DNA from: an uncultured Clostridia bacterium
GTDB taxonomy: Bacteria; Bacillota; Clostridia; Christensenellales; CAG-917
Length of the DNA: 35,253 nt
Reading direction: 5' to 3'
Assembly: GCA_947589475.1 (NCBI GenBank)
Contig: CANQBO010000020.1
Coordinates: forward strand, 1-35,253
Position numbers and translations under genes: made by a program. Positions 25,849-34,131 of the stretch are shown piece after piece. Position 1 is the first letter of the stretch; each line of letters opens with the position of its first letter. A model generated the notes under the pieces. It was not told the origin of the DNA. It worked only from the letters and a program-made list of their open reading frames with translations, and searched no databases.

Positions 25849-27735
25849 TTACTCCTCCCCGTCGTCGGGATCGTTCGGGTCGGCGAATTCGTCAATGAAA
25901 CCCGCTTCGATGTCGGATGGGTCGGTAGCGGAGTCCGCGCCCAAAGCTTTAAGGATTTCCTCCGCTTTTTTGAGGGATATGCCGTCTATGGCGGCAAGCT
26001 CCTCGGGAGTGCGATGCTTGATCTGCTCCGCACTGCCGAAGGCTTTGAGCAATTTCGCGCAAGTTTTGGGTCCTATGCCCGGAATATTTCTCAATACGCT
26101 TTCGCTCATATGTTTGCTTCTCAGATTGCGGTGGAAAGTTATCGCAAATCTATGCGCCTCGTCTCTCACGCGCTGTAAAAGTTGTAGCGCGACGCTGTCC
26201 TTCGGCAAAATGACCGCCTCGGTGGGAGCGCTGCCCAAAAACACCTCTTCCTCGCGTTTGGCGAGGGACAATATCTCGATATCTTGCCTGCCCGTGAGCG
26301 CCTGCGCCTCTTTCGCGTAGGCAAGCTGTCCCTTGCCTCCGTCTATGAGCAAAAGGTCGGGGACGGTGGAAAAACTTTCGTCCTCGCTTGTCGCAAGCTC
26401 GTTAAGCCGCCTCGTCAGCACCTCGCGCATGCAGGCAAAGTCGTTGTTGCCCTCGACGGTCTTTATCTTGAACTTGCGGTAGTGGCTCTTTTTCGGCTCG
26501 CCGCCCTCGAACACGACCATACTTGCGACCTTGTCCGTGCCCGAGATGTGGGATATATCGTACGCCTCTATCCTGTTTGGCAAGGTGTGCAGACCCAAAA
26601 GTTCCTTGAGCTGTTTCACCGCGCCCGAAGTGCGAAGCTCGTGCCTCTCGTCCTGCGTGCCGTGCTTAGTCATTGCGTCGTAGGCGTTGGAGTGGGCAAG
26701 CTCCAAAAGTTGCTTGCGTACGCCCTGCTTCGGCTCCACCACGCGCACTGTATGCGAACAAAGAGCGCACACCGCCTGCTCGAGCGAGCGCATATCCTCG
26801 ACGCCGTCCGTCACGATCTCGTCGCAGAGGGGCGCGTTGTTTTTGTAATATTGATAGATGTAGGACGCGATGTCGTCGTCCGCCGCGTCCGCGACGAAAT
26901 TGTCTCCGCCCACAAGCTTGCCGCCGCGCACGACAAGCATGTTTATCGCGCTTATAATTCCGTTGCTCTCAAATGCGAAGATGTCCAGATCGAAATCCTT
27001 TGGAAGCGCGCTCACCTGCTTGCGCACTATTTTATCGAGAGCCTTAAGCTTGTTTTTGTAGGAAAGAGCGACCTCGAAATTCTCCTCTTCGGCAAAGGCG
27101 AGCATGCGCTCCTTGAGGACGCGCTCCACCTCCCTGTCGTTTCCGCGCAGGAAGTCTATCACCTTTTTTATCTCCGCCTTATATTCCTCGCTTGTCACCT
27201 TGCCCGAGCACGGCGCAAGGCATCTGCCGAGGTGCGCGTTGAGGCAGGGTCGCGAGGGTTTTGAGAGGTCCCTTTTGCACTCACGCACCTTGAACGCCGT
27301 GTGTATGAGGTCGAAAATATCCTTGATGTTGACGGATTGCATGTAGGGACCGAAATATCTCGCGCCGTCGTTTTTCAGCTTTCTGACAAGCTCGATACGC
27401 GGGAAGTCCTGCTTCATGTCTATGCGCAAAAACGGGTACGCCTTGTCGTCCTTTAGCAGAATATTGTAGCGCGGGCTGTACTTTTTTATGAGGTTGTTTT
27501 CTGTGAGCAGCGCGTCCACCTCGCTCGCGCAGATGATATAGCGAAAATCCGCCACGTGCTCCAACATAGCCATGACCTTTGCCGCGCGCGTCGCAAGATT
27601 TACAAAATAGGACCTCAATCTGTTTTTGAGGTTCTTCGCTTTGCCGACGTAGATGATCTCCCCCGTCTCGTCCATCATGAGGTATACGCCGGGGTCTTCG
27701 GGCACGTCCTTGAGTTTCGCCTTGAAATCTATCAT
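25849..27735 (-). CDS. uvrC: Excinuclease ABC subunit UvrC
   Basis: The cytosolic nucleotide-excision-repair nuclease makes both incisions around a lesion marked by UvrAB. It has 628 residues from the ATG at 27735 (MIDFKAKLKDVPEDPGVY). Domain order: GIY-YIG nuclease (PGVYLMMDE, IIYVGKAKNLKNRLRSY), a Cys-containing region (CLNAHLGRCLAPC), UVR motif (about 195-230), RNase-H-like endonuclease (IEAYDISHISGTDKVASMVVF, DLLLIDGGKGQL) and tandem HhH (LRNIPGIGPKTCAKLL, IDGISLKKAEEIL). The C-terminal tail is acidic. A TTGCCA-N17-TATAAT promoter ends 6 nt before this ATG and no ribosome site is present, so leaderless translation is likely and the ATG 18 nt upstream is unlikely. Confidence 0.95.
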   Translation of the reverse strand: MIDFKAKLKDVPEDPGVYLMMDETGEIIYVGKAKNLKNRLRSYFVNLATRAAKVMAMLEHVADFRYIICASEVDALLTENNLIKKYSPRYNILLKDDKAYPFLRIDMKQDFPRIELVRKLKNDGARYFGPYMQSVNIKDIFDLIHTAFKVRECKRDLSKPSRPCLNAHLGRCLAPCSGKVTSEEYKAEIKKVIDFLRGNDREVERVLKERMLAFAEEENFEVALSYKNKLKALDKIVRKQVSALPKDFDLDIFAFESNGIISAINMLVVRGGKLVGGDNFVADAADDDIASYIYQYYKNNAPLCDEIVTDGVEDMRSLEQAVCALCSHTVRVVEPKQGVRKQLLELAHSNAYDAMTKHGTQDERHELRTSGAVKQLKELLGLHTLPNRIEAYDISHISGTDKVASMVVFEGGEPKKSHYRKFKIKTVEGNNDFACMREVLTRRLNELATSEDESFSTVPDLLLIDGGKGQLAYAKEAQALTGRQDIEILSLAKREEEVFLGSAPTEAVILPKDSVALQLLQRVRDEAHRFAITFHRNLRSKHMSESVLRNIPGIGPKTCAKLLKAFGSAEQIKHRTPEELAAIDGISLKKAEEILKALGADSATDPSDIEAGFIDEFADPNDPDDGEE

Positions 27736-27741
27736 GCATAT

Positions 27742-27770
27742 ATTATACCCCAAAGCTTAGACGTTGGCAA
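27742..27770 (-). promoter_or_regulatory. Promoter of uvrC, likely leaderless
   Basis: On the minus strand TTGCCA (27765-27770), 17 nt, TATAAT (27742-27747). The start codon is 6 nt past the -10 box. Confidence 0.7.
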
Positions 27771-27816
27771 GTATCGCGTATGACCCCGCTCAAACAATGT
27801 ATTGCGTATTTGCGTG

Positions 27817-27990
27817 CTACTTATTGCAGAAACAGCCCGTCGTCGTGGCGTCCGAGTTTAAGTTGTTTGTGAGCGTGAGCGCGAAAAGTATGGCAAGCAT
27901 CACCGTCGCCTCCCTGTCCGAGATGTTGCCGTCCGCGAAAAACGCGAGCATGACTATAAGCAAAAACAAATACCAATTGTCGTCAAACAT
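27817..27990 (-). CDS. 57-residue membrane protein of unknown function
   Basis: The ATG at 27990 follows a strong AGGAGGGG site, which supports this short start over longer in-frame ones. The product has two hydrophobic segments (about 6-19 and 29-41) separated by DGNISDREA, and a Cys-containing end (GCFCNK). It resembles in style the many small hydrophobic proteins of spore-forming Clostridia, but no family is claimed. It diverges from an ArsR-type regulator and may be its target. A TATACT -10 box lies at 28011-28016. Confidence 0.65.
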   Translation of the reverse strand: MFDDNWYLFLLIVMLAFFADGNISDREATVMLAILFALTLTNNLNSDATTTGCFCNK

Positions 27991-28010
27991 CTTCCCCTCC
28001 TGTGCGCAAC

Positions 28011-28125
28011 AGTATATGCCCGCAAGCCTCGCCCTGTGAACATATCCGCATATGACAAGAAAACTCATATACGCACATGTGGCGACAAATGCTTCCACTC
28101 TTTTTATGTTCATATGAGATATCAT
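28011..28125. promoter_or_regulatory. Divergent control region with putative ArsR boxes
   Basis: Between the 57-aa gene and the ArsR gene CATAT motifs recur: TGAACATAT (28037-28045) with CATATGA (28049-28055), CATAT near 28066, and GTTCATATGA at 28108-28117. GAACATA and its complement occur at both ends, the style of ArsR/SmtB operators. TATACT (28011-28016, minus) and TATCAT (28120-28125, plus) are possible -10 boxes; -35 boxes are poor. Confidence 0.4.
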
Positions 28126-28131
28126 CGAAGT

Positions 28132-28464
28132 ATGGAAAAATTGATAGACGACGAGACCGAAGCGACCGTAAAAAACTTTTTGCCCAACAATGCGACGCTG
28201 TACTCGCTCGCGGAATTTTTCTCCGCTTGCAGTGACGTCACAAGAGCAAAAATCATCTGCGCGCTCTCCATATCCGAGCTGTGCGTCAGCGACCTAAGTC
28301 GCATATTGAAACTCAATCAAACCACCTGTTCGCACCAACTTCGACTTTTGCGCGCCGCCGACATAGTACAGCAAAGACGGGAAGGCAAAATCATTTACTA
28401 TTCCATAAAAAGCCCTAAAATAGAGGACGTTTTGCTTGCCGGCGTGAATTTTTTGAATTTGTGA
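28132..28464 (+). CDS. ArsR/SmtB-family transcriptional regulator
   Basis: The 110-residue protein has a winged helix: TRAKIICALSISELCVSDLSRIL, recognition helix NQTTCSHQLRLLRAADIV and wing QQRREGKIIYYSIK. The ELCVSDL segment corresponds to the helix-3 position of the thiolate metal site in ArsR/CadC (Cys51 here). The helix-5 Asp/His pattern of zinc sensors is not evident, and Cys33, Cys43 and Cys66 are other possible ligands. A metal(loid) or redox signal is possible but unproven. The start is set at 28132 by family length; it has no ribosome site. It is probably an autoregulated repressor of itself and the divergent 57-aa gene. Confidence 0.85.
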   Translation: MEKLIDDETEATVKNFLPNNATLYSLAEFFSACSDVTRAKIICALSISELCVSDLSRILKLNQTTCSHQLRLLRAADIVQQRREGKIIYYSIKSPKIEDVLLAGVNFLNL

Positions 28465-28479
28465 GGAATTTATGCGGTT

Positions 28480-28716
28480 TGGGGACAGCCCTACAAGGAC
28501 CCCTGTGGGCTACGCCCCCCCCGCACCTCCGACAAGGGGTTTCAACCCATGCACCCCAAACTAAAAACGCGAGCTAGGCAAATACTTGCCGTCGCTCGCG
28601 TTTTTGATTGTTTGCAAGTGCCAACCTCCTGTGTGAGCGCTTGACATTTACGTTACGCATTGTCCGAGAACGCTTGTTTATTTTACTTGTCATTTCGAGC
28701 GTAGTCGAGAAATCCC
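28480..28716 (+). repeat. Terminator-associated repeat, copy 5, downstream of the ArsR gene
   Basis: In plus orientation: GGGCTACGCCCCCCCCGCACC, CGACAAGGGGTTTCAACCC, CTAAAAACGCGAGC hairpin, then CCTCCTGTGTGAGCGC, GCATTGTCCGAGA and a half-palindrome TGTCATTTCGAGCGTAGTC. It fills the gap to the convergent membrane-protein gene. Confidence 0.7.
28563..28605 (+). terminator. Terminator hairpin behind the ArsR gene
   Basis: Perfect 12-bp arms AAAAACGCGAGC (28563-28574) and GCTCGCGTTTTT (28594-28605), identical in stem sequence to the hairpin behind groL. Confidence 0.8.
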
Positions 28717-28744
28717 CTATTGCGAAACATGACCTATCTCATTT

Positions 28745-29428
28745 TCAAACAGCATCATTGCCATCTTTATTCTCTTCTTCTTTCTCTTCTTCCTCTGTTT
28801 CCTTCGGATAGATATCCTGTTCGAGGAGTTCTTCTTCGAAGGGGTCCTCGTCGTCAGAGGCGGGAGCGGACTTTTCGGGGCTGTTTTTCTTCCTGCCCCT
28901 GAGCACCTTGCTCACGATCACTCCGAGTTTGGAATAGATGAACACAAGTATGACGTCCACCGCCAACAGCAGGACGGAGCCGATGATCGCGATCGCATAA
29001 TAAGGCAATATTTCCATAATCGAAGCGTCCACGACGATGGTGCCCAGCACATAATACAAAAGCGCGAGCGCGCCGTTGATGTATAAAAGCTTTATAGGCA
29101 GTTGAATATACCACTTGACATGCAGGTTGTACATAGTCCCCGAGATGAGCGCCATAGGTCCGAAATAGACGATATATCCCGCGATGACGGTCACGTCGGA
29201 CCCCGCGATAAAAAAGCTCGCCACGCCCGAAACGACAAGCGCCGCCACGCTTGAAAACCAATAACGCTTTGAAAGCGGGATCATTATGCTAAGCCCCGCG
29301 GCAATAAAAAAGGCGACCGTAGTGAAGCGGACGTACACTCCGAGCGTCACAAAAATTATCGCAAGTGCCGCCGATATGCCTGCAAGCGCAAGCGAGTATA
29401 TCATGTCCGAACGGTCGATCTTTTTCAT
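28745..29428 (-). CDS. Multi-pass membrane protein of unknown function with acidic tail
   Basis: The 227-residue protein is counted from the ATG at 29428 (MKKIDRSDMIYSLALAG). There are about five or six hydrophobic helices in residues 10-165, then a basic segment (RGRKKN) and an extremely acidic C-terminus of about 45 residues (DEDPFEEELLEQ, runs of Glu). The fold resembles small substrate-binding subunits of ECF-type transporters in size and helix pattern, but no family motif was recognised. A TATAGT hexamer lies 6 nt before the ATG with TTGACG further upstream at non-ideal spacing, and there is no Shine-Dalgarno. Confidence 0.7.
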   Translation of the reverse strand: MKKIDRSDMIYSLALAGISAALAIIFVTLGVYVRFTTVAFFIAAGLSIMIPLSKRYWFSSVAALVVSGVASFFIAGSDVTVIAGYIVYFGPMALISGTMYNLHVKWYIQLPIKLLYINGALALLYYVLGTIVVDASIMEILPYYAIAIIGSVLLLAVDVILVFIYSKLGVIVSKVLRGRKKNSPEKSAPASDDEDPFEEELLEQDIYPKETEEEEKEEENKDGNDAV

Positions 29429-29573
29429 ATTTGCACTATATTCCCCGCGCCCTTTGCCATCGTCAACGCGGTCTGCGTCGCGCAATTTTTTGGCAAAGTA
29501 TTTTAAATGGCGGCGATTTTGAGAAAAGTATTATAAAAATCTCAATATTTTACAATACTTTCAGCCTAAAATT

Positions 29574-30227
29574 TCAGCAACAGCGGATGAGGTCTCCGCC
29601 CATGCATTCGCAACAGCAGTCCGCGCACCAAAGCGCTTGACATGCGGCGCAACAGCTGTCCGTAGCGTCCGCGGGACCTTGTGAATAGCTCCTGTTTGTC
29701 TGCGGCTGTTGAGGATTAGAAGCGGAACCGTAAACTCCTCCCGAGCCTTCCCTGTCATAGGGGCGGGAGCCGTCCATCTTCTTTTTGAGGTTGTCGAGCG
29801 CCCTTTGATATTTCGCATTGCTCGGCTCCATCTGAAGCGCGATCTCAAGCTGTTTGCGACTGTCGCCCAGCCAATTTTTCTCATAGAAAACTATGGACTG
29901 CATATAGTGCCATTCGGGTCCGCGATAGGATATTTTGTCAAGCTCTCTCTGCGCCAGCTCAACGTTCTTGTCGCGTATCGCCTGCTTGACAGCGTCGTAG
30001 TTGGACTCTCCGTCCCCCGAAACTTCCGCATTTTCATGCGTGGCTTCCATGGCGTCGTGATATGCGCCCTCGAGAAGCTCCAGCTGTCTTGCCGCTTCCG
30101 CGCCGCTCTCGCCCTCGTCGAAGAGGTGAGACTTAAGCTCCTCTTTCTTTGAATTGTACGCCTCCTCTATCTCGCTCTGAGTGGCATTCCTGTCGATCCC
30201 CAAGATCACAAACGGGTCATTTGGCAT
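29574..30227 (-). CDS. J-like domain protein with helical repeat and Cys-rich C-terminus
   Basis: The 217-residue protein starts like a J domain (DPFVILGIDRNATQSEIEEAYNSKKEEL, residues about 4-32), but the HPD tripeptide that stimulates DnaK is missing (SHLFDEG lies there). Residues about 80-150 look like TPR-type helices (AIRDKNVELAQRELDKI, DSRKQLEIALQMEPSNAKYQRAL). A Gly/Ser/Gln linker leads to a tail with eleven Cys among the last 28 residues (CCAACQALWCADCCCECMGG). The tail could bind metal or contact a membrane. The start overlaps the end of the DUF5685 gene by 22 bp, so the two are translationally coupled. Confidence 0.8.
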   Translation of the reverse strand: MPNDPFVILGIDRNATQSEIEEAYNSKKEELKSHLFDEGESGAEAARQLELLEGAYHDAMEATHENAEVSGDGESNYDAVKQAIRDKNVELAQRELDKISYRGPEWHYMQSIVFYEKNWLGDSRKQLEIALQMEPSNAKYQRALDNLKKKMDGSRPYDREGSGGVYGSASNPQQPQTNRSYSQGPADATDSCCAACQALWCADCCCECMGGDLIRCC

Positions 30228-31066
30228 TTTTCTTCTCCTTTAAGCAATCTGTCCATTTGCATGCGTATCCCAAGATACACCGTGTTGCTCAGCACTCCCT
30301 CGTAAAGTCTTATTTCCATGAGGTTGTAACTGCCTACAAGTTTGTTGTAGGTGGAGCCGAGCAAAAACTCAAGCTCCTCCCTGTTTTTCGTCAAAAACTC
30401 CTGTTTTGTTTGGCACCCGCCCAAACTTGCGATGAGCGGATTGTATCTCTTCTTTTTGAAGTCCTTTTCCACGTCGTCCACTGCGTCCATGATGTAAACC
30501 ATTCTCCCGAGGTTGTAGGTGAAGGTGTCGATGTTGTCGTCCGTCTCCATAAACTCGCGCGTGATGTCCCGCATGAGCGAGGCAAACGTATCCGCAGTAG
30601 CGTCAATGCTGTCGCAATTTTCCGCCTCGAGCGCTCTCAATGCGGCAAATCTCTCCTTCATCATCTCGTCTATCTTCGGCATGCGACTTGCCGCCTTTTT
30701 CTTCCTTATGGCAAGCCTCCACATGAGGGGCGCGCGGGACGCCTTGCCGTCGTGCACGTCGTCGTCCAAGTTGTAATAAACAAGCAACACGGCGAGGTCC
30801 GCCATCTTGCGACTCAGCTCGTCGACGGCGACGGACACTTTGCGCTTGCCGTTGTAGACGCACATCTTGCGCTCGAATGTGACTTCCTGCCCCATGAGGC
30901 TGTGAAGGAGCACGCTGTAAAATGTCACGTCATAGTTGGTGCAAAGCCTCGTAGGTTGCGAGCCTGTCTTTCCGAGCGCCCTGCACAGCCCGCAATAGAA
31001 TGCCTGAAAGACGTTAAAGTCCTTGATGTACATATTGTTTTTGTCAGGTATAACGTATCCAAACAT
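30206..31066 (-). CDS. DUF5685-family protein
   Basis: The 286-residue protein begins MFGYVIPDKNNMYIKDFNVFQAFYCGLCRALGK, the recognisable opening of the DUF5685 family of Clostridia, with a CxxC-like pair (CGLC). The rest is largely helical, with conserved-looking RLCTNYDVTFYSVLLHSL, NLDDDVHDGK, NLGRMVYIMDAVDDVEKDFKKKRYNPL and CQTKQEF segments. The spaced Asp pairs (DAVDDVEKD) recall isoprenoid-synthase-like or metal-binding helical bundles, but this is speculative. No function is assigned. It is 43 bp behind trpS and overlaps the J-like gene, a pairing that suggests a shared role. Confidence 0.7.
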   Translation of the reverse strand: MFGYVIPDKNNMYIKDFNVFQAFYCGLCRALGKTGSQPTRLCTNYDVTFYSVLLHSLMGQEVTFERKMCVYNGKRKVSVAVDELSRKMADLAVLLVYYNLDDDVHDGKASRAPLMWRLAIRKKKAASRMPKIDEMMKERFAALRALEAENCDSIDATADTFASLMRDITREFMETDDNIDTFTYNLGRMVYIMDAVDDVEKDFKKKRYNPLIASLGGCQTKQEFLTKNREELEFLLGSTYNKLVGSYNLMEIRLYEGVLSNTVYLGIRMQMDRLLKGEEKCQMTRL

Positions 31067-31109
31067 ATCCTTTATTATGCGCCCTTTTTATTAAATGAGT
31101 ATGAAAGGC

Positions 31110-32105
31110 TCAAAACGAGATAAGCCCCACCCTCTTTTTGACCTTGCGCAAAGTCTTTTCGGCGAGGTATGCCGCCTTGTCCGCGCCGTCTTTAGCGACG
31201 GAGGCGAGATACGCCTTGTCCGCGATATATCTTGCATACTCGCGACGTATAGGCTCGAAAGCCGCGGCGACCGCCTCGCCCACCGCTATTTTGAAAGCGC
31301 CGTATCCCTGTCCCGCAAACTCTTTTTCCACATCCGCAGGCGACTTGCCCTCTATCGCGGCATAGATGTTGATGAGGTTGCTCACCCCGGGCTTATCCTC
31401 GCGCACGACGATCTCGTTGCCGCTGTCCGTGACGGCGCGCTTGAACTTGCGCACAATCGTCGCCTCGTCGTCAATTACGGAGACGTACGCGTTAGGGTCG
31501 GGGTCGGATTTGGACATCTTTGCGGTCGGATCCTGCAAAGAGCATATCTTTGCGCCCACGGTCGGAATGTACGCCTCGGGCACTTTGAAAGTCTCGCCGT
31601 AGCGATTGTTGAAGCGTATCGCGATGTCGCGCGTCAGCTCCAGATGCTGTTTTTGATCCACGCCGACGGGCACCAGATCGGACTGAAACAACAATATATC
31701 CGCCGCCATAAGCACGGGATAATCCATAAGCCCCATGTTTATGTTGTCCGCATGTTTCGCGCTCTTGTCCTTGAACTGCGTCATACGCGAAGCCTCGCCC
31801 ACATAGGTGTTGCAGTTGAGTATCCACTGAAGCTCGGCATGCTGGTGCACGTGCGATTGAAAATATATTATCGCCTTTGCGGGATCCAGCCCCATAGCGA
31901 GGTATTGTGCGAAAAAGCTCAGCGCCGTCTGTCTGAACTCCGCGGGTTCTCTTCTCAGCGTGAGCGCGTGCAAATCCGCAATGAAGAATATGCTGTCGTA
32001 ATCCGACTGCATCTTGCGCCAATTGTTGACAGCGCCTATATAATTGCCCAGCGTTATCGTGCCCGTGGGCTGTATGCCGCTGACTATCCTCTTTTTTTCA
32101 TCCAT
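31110..32105 (-). CDS. trpS: Tryptophanyl-tRNA synthetase
   Basis: The 331-residue class I synthetase charges tRNA-Trp in the cytosol. The HIGH-type motif reads SGIQPTGTITLGNYIGA near the N-terminus and the KMSKS loop reads TAKMSKSDPD in the second half. The length matches bacterial TrpS. The ATG follows GAGGAAGGA. It lies 14 bp behind the threonine-synthase-like gene within an apparent operon. No T-box leader is present directly upstream, so control must come from the promoter of the operon or be constitutive. Confidence 0.96.
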   Translation of the reverse strand: MDEKKRIVSGIQPTGTITLGNYIGAVNNWRKMQSDYDSIFFIADLHALTLRREPAEFRQTALSFFAQYLAMGLDPAKAIIYFQSHVHQHAELQWILNCNTYVGEASRMTQFKDKSAKHADNINMGLMDYPVLMAADILLFQSDLVPVGVDQKQHLELTRDIAIRFNNRYGETFKVPEAYIPTVGAKICSLQDPTAKMSKSDPDPNAYVSVIDDEATIVRKFKRAVTDSGNEIVVREDKPGVSNLINIYAAIEGKSPADVEKEFAGQGYGAFKIAVGEAVAAAFEPIRREYARYIADKAYLASVAKDGADKAAYLAEKTLRKVKKRVGLISF

Positions 32106-32119
32106 AGTCGTCCTTCCTC

Positions 32120-33520
32120 TTATGCCGTTTTTAAAAACTCCGATATCATATCATATATTTCACGCTCCGACACGCTCTCTGCCTCGCCGCCTTCGACCTT
32201 TCGAGATATGAACTCGGGCACATCGAGAGCCGTTTCCTCCTCGAGCGTACGCACCGCGTCGCCGCCTTTGACCTTTATCCCGAGCGCACTCAGAGTCCCT
32301 TCCGCGTCGAGATAGGGACTTCTTCCCTGTACGATCAATGCGGGCATATCCTTCCCCTTTACGCAAGAAAACTCGTTGTACACGCTTGCGACAGCGGCAG
32401 TCTCCTCGTCAAGCGCGACGTCGTCGTCCTTAAAAAAGCCCCGCGCCGCCTGAAATATATCGCTTCTGTCGGCAGACCCCGCCTCGAGAAGTTTATACAC
32501 GGCGCAGTTCTTGTCCGGTCCAAACTTGAATTTGCCTTCGACAAGAAACTCTTCGATCGCGATCTTCGTCTTGCCCGCGCTCCTGCCGCAAAGTTCGTAC
32601 AGAAGCTGTTCTATCCCCGCGGGAAGTATCCCTTTCCCGCCTTCATAGCGGTATTCGTTGACAAAGCTCGGTATGACTTCGTCCCTCGAGGCGACCACGA
32701 GGCTGTCGATGGGCAAGCCCATAAGTTTTGCCCAACAGCCCGCGACCGCGACGCACATATCGTCCGATGACAGCGCGACGTCAAACTTTTCGCCTTCGCA
32801 AAGTTCGCCGCTCTCCACAAGATCGCAATACGCGGATATGAATATCGCAACATAAGCCGCCGTCCTGCATATATTCTGTCCAAAATCGACTGCGTCGAAG
32901 CCGAGCGCGCGCAATTTATCCTTAAACTCCGCGTCCTCTTTGAGCCGCGCGCTTATTTTGGGAATATCTTCCCTCTTCACGCATATCGCCGCCGTATTTT
33001 GAGACGGAGCTTCCAAACGATGTCCTTCTTTATCGCTTCTTTCGTACAGCGCGACCGCCGCGAGACCGTCTACGCCCTTGCACGCGTTGAGCAACGTGCG
33101 CCCTATCTCGCCGTCCCCCGCGCATATGGCGAGGCCGCTCCCGCCGTAACCCAGCCTACGTCTGCAAGCCGGGTACAGCCTTGCCGCGAGACAAAGCGCA
33201 ATATCGTCCGCGCGTCCCGTCGCCCCTTCCGCGAGCGAGAGGATGTACATGCCGTCCTCGATCTTTGTGACGGACGGTTCTCCGCCCGCGGCGCTCAGCG
33301 CGTCCTCGCACAGCTTTGAAAGATCAACGCCCTCGAATATGAGGGACAACACGCCCTCCAGCCTCTCGCAAAAGCTCGATCTTAAAAGCTTCGCAAGCAT
33401 ATCCGACTTTAAAATAGGCAAAGACAGCGGGACAAACGCTCCGCCGTCCTCCATAGAGCCATGCGCCGCACAAGAGCAAGCGTCAAGTTTGATACCTTCC
33501 CGTCGCGCGCTTGTAAACAT
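32120..33520 (-). CDS. Threonine synthase-like protein lacking the PLP lysine
   Basis: The 466-residue protein follows the ThrC layout: FTSARRE and MEDGGAFVPLSLP at the N-terminus, CWAKLMGLPIDSLVVAS in the middle (matching the AGYYAKKMGLPI region) and ALIVQGRSPYLDAEGTLSALG near the end. However, the FHGPTLAFKD motif, whose Lys forms the Schiff base with PLP, reads AEGATGRADD (97-106), with Asp105 in place of Lys. The phosphate-binding SGDTGSA loop is altered to CAGDGEIGRT, and the SGNFGD segment to SSDDMCV. The frame is intact and long, so this is a divergent pseudoenzyme or a repurposed fold, not a decayed gene. The ATG overlaps the stop of the P-loop gene (TGATG) without its own ribosome site. 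Confidence 0.8.
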   Translation of the reverse strand: MFTSARREGIKLDACSCAAHGSMEDGGAFVPLSLPILKSDMLAKLLRSSFCERLEGVLSLIFEGVDLSKLCEDALSAAGGEPSVTKIEDGMYILSLAEGATGRADDIALCLAARLYPACRRRLGYGGSGLAICAGDGEIGRTLLNACKGVDGLAAVALYERSDKEGHRLEAPSQNTAAICVKREDIPKISARLKEDAEFKDKLRALGFDAVDFGQNICRTAAYVAIFISAYCDLVESGELCEGEKFDVALSSDDMCVAVAGCWAKLMGLPIDSLVVASRDEVIPSFVNEYRYEGGKGILPAGIEQLLYELCGRSAGKTKIAIEEFLVEGKFKFGPDKNCAVYKLLEAGSADRSDIFQAARGFFKDDDVALDEETAAVASVYNEFSCVKGKDMPALIVQGRSPYLDAEGTLSALGIKVKGGDAVRTLEEETALDVPEFISRKVEGGEAESVSEREIYDMISEFLKTA

Positions 33521-33939
33521 CAATATTGTTTGAGAAATTCGGGGAAGTTCTTCTCATCCTCGCTGACCGTCACGACAAATTGCGTTTCGGTGGACTTTGC
33601 CACGGCATAGATGTCCTTGAAAAAGTCCTCCATATCGTGTACGGTCTTGCCCAGCAGTCTGTGCGCTCCGTCGAGATAGAGCGTCTCTATGTCGTGATTG
33701 CCCGCGAGTATGCCCCTTATGAACCCTATGAGGGCAGGCTCTTCCACGGGCGCGTTCCCCTTCTTGAGCACGGAGGCGTTGATGAGGCGCACTTGATGTC
33801 TGAGCGTGAACTTGTATCCGTCCTCTTTGTCCGTAACAAAGACGATGTCGCCTTTGGCGGTGTCCACGTTGCCGTTTGCCATATCGATGATGATCTTCGT
33901 TTTGCCTGTACCCTTTGCGCCTGTGATAAGTTTTATCAT
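33520..33939 (-). CDS. Small P-loop NTPase-like protein
   Basis: The 139-residue protein starts at the ATG at 33939 (MIKLITGAKGTGKT), which follows TGGAGGAG; a longer in-frame start at 33975 lacks a ribosome site. Walker A is GAKGTGKT (7-14) and a Walker B-like strand reads LYLDGAH (88-94). The rest is compact alpha/beta without a recognisable recombination, kinase or helicase domain. A minimal ATPase or nucleotide-dependent regulator is possible. It is the first gene of an apparent operon leading to the ThrC-like protein and trpS, and it shares a base with the ThrC-like gene, so a functional link to it is plausible. Confidence 0.8.
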   Translation of the reverse strand: MIKLITGAKGTGKTKIIIDMANGNVDTAKGDIVFVTDKEDGYKFTLRHQVRLINASVLKKGNAPVEEPALIGFIRGILAGNHDIETLYLDGAHRLLGKTVHDMEDFFKDIYAVAKSTETQFVVTVSEDEKNFPEFLKQY

Positions 33940-33966
33940 AAACTCCTCCAAGTTGATTATATAAAT

Positions 33967-33995
33967 ATCATACACTATATATGTTTTATTTTCAA
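33967..33995 (-). promoter_or_regulatory. Promoter of the P-loop - thrC-like - trpS operon
   Basis: On the minus strand TTGAAA (33990-33995), 17 nt, TATGAT (33967-33972), about 28 bp before the start codon. Confidence 0.65.
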
Positions 33996-34131
33996 GTACA
34001 AAAACTCAACTTGCGTAAATCTCGATCATAGGCGTCGTTATGAGCGCAAACACGAATTCCGTATATGTATAAGGAAGTCGGGACTGAAAGCATCAGAACT
34101 CAAGCATGAAGAGCTTTGGTTGTATGTTTTC

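Noticed and set aside
29524..29561. AT-rich dyad AAAGTATT / AATACTTT as terminator of the J-like gene
   Set aside because: The stem is weak and no T-tract follows, so it was not listed as a terminator.
32105..32119. T-box or tryptophan attenuator before trpS
   Set aside because: Only 14 bp separate trpS from the upstream gene, and no leader structure is visible.
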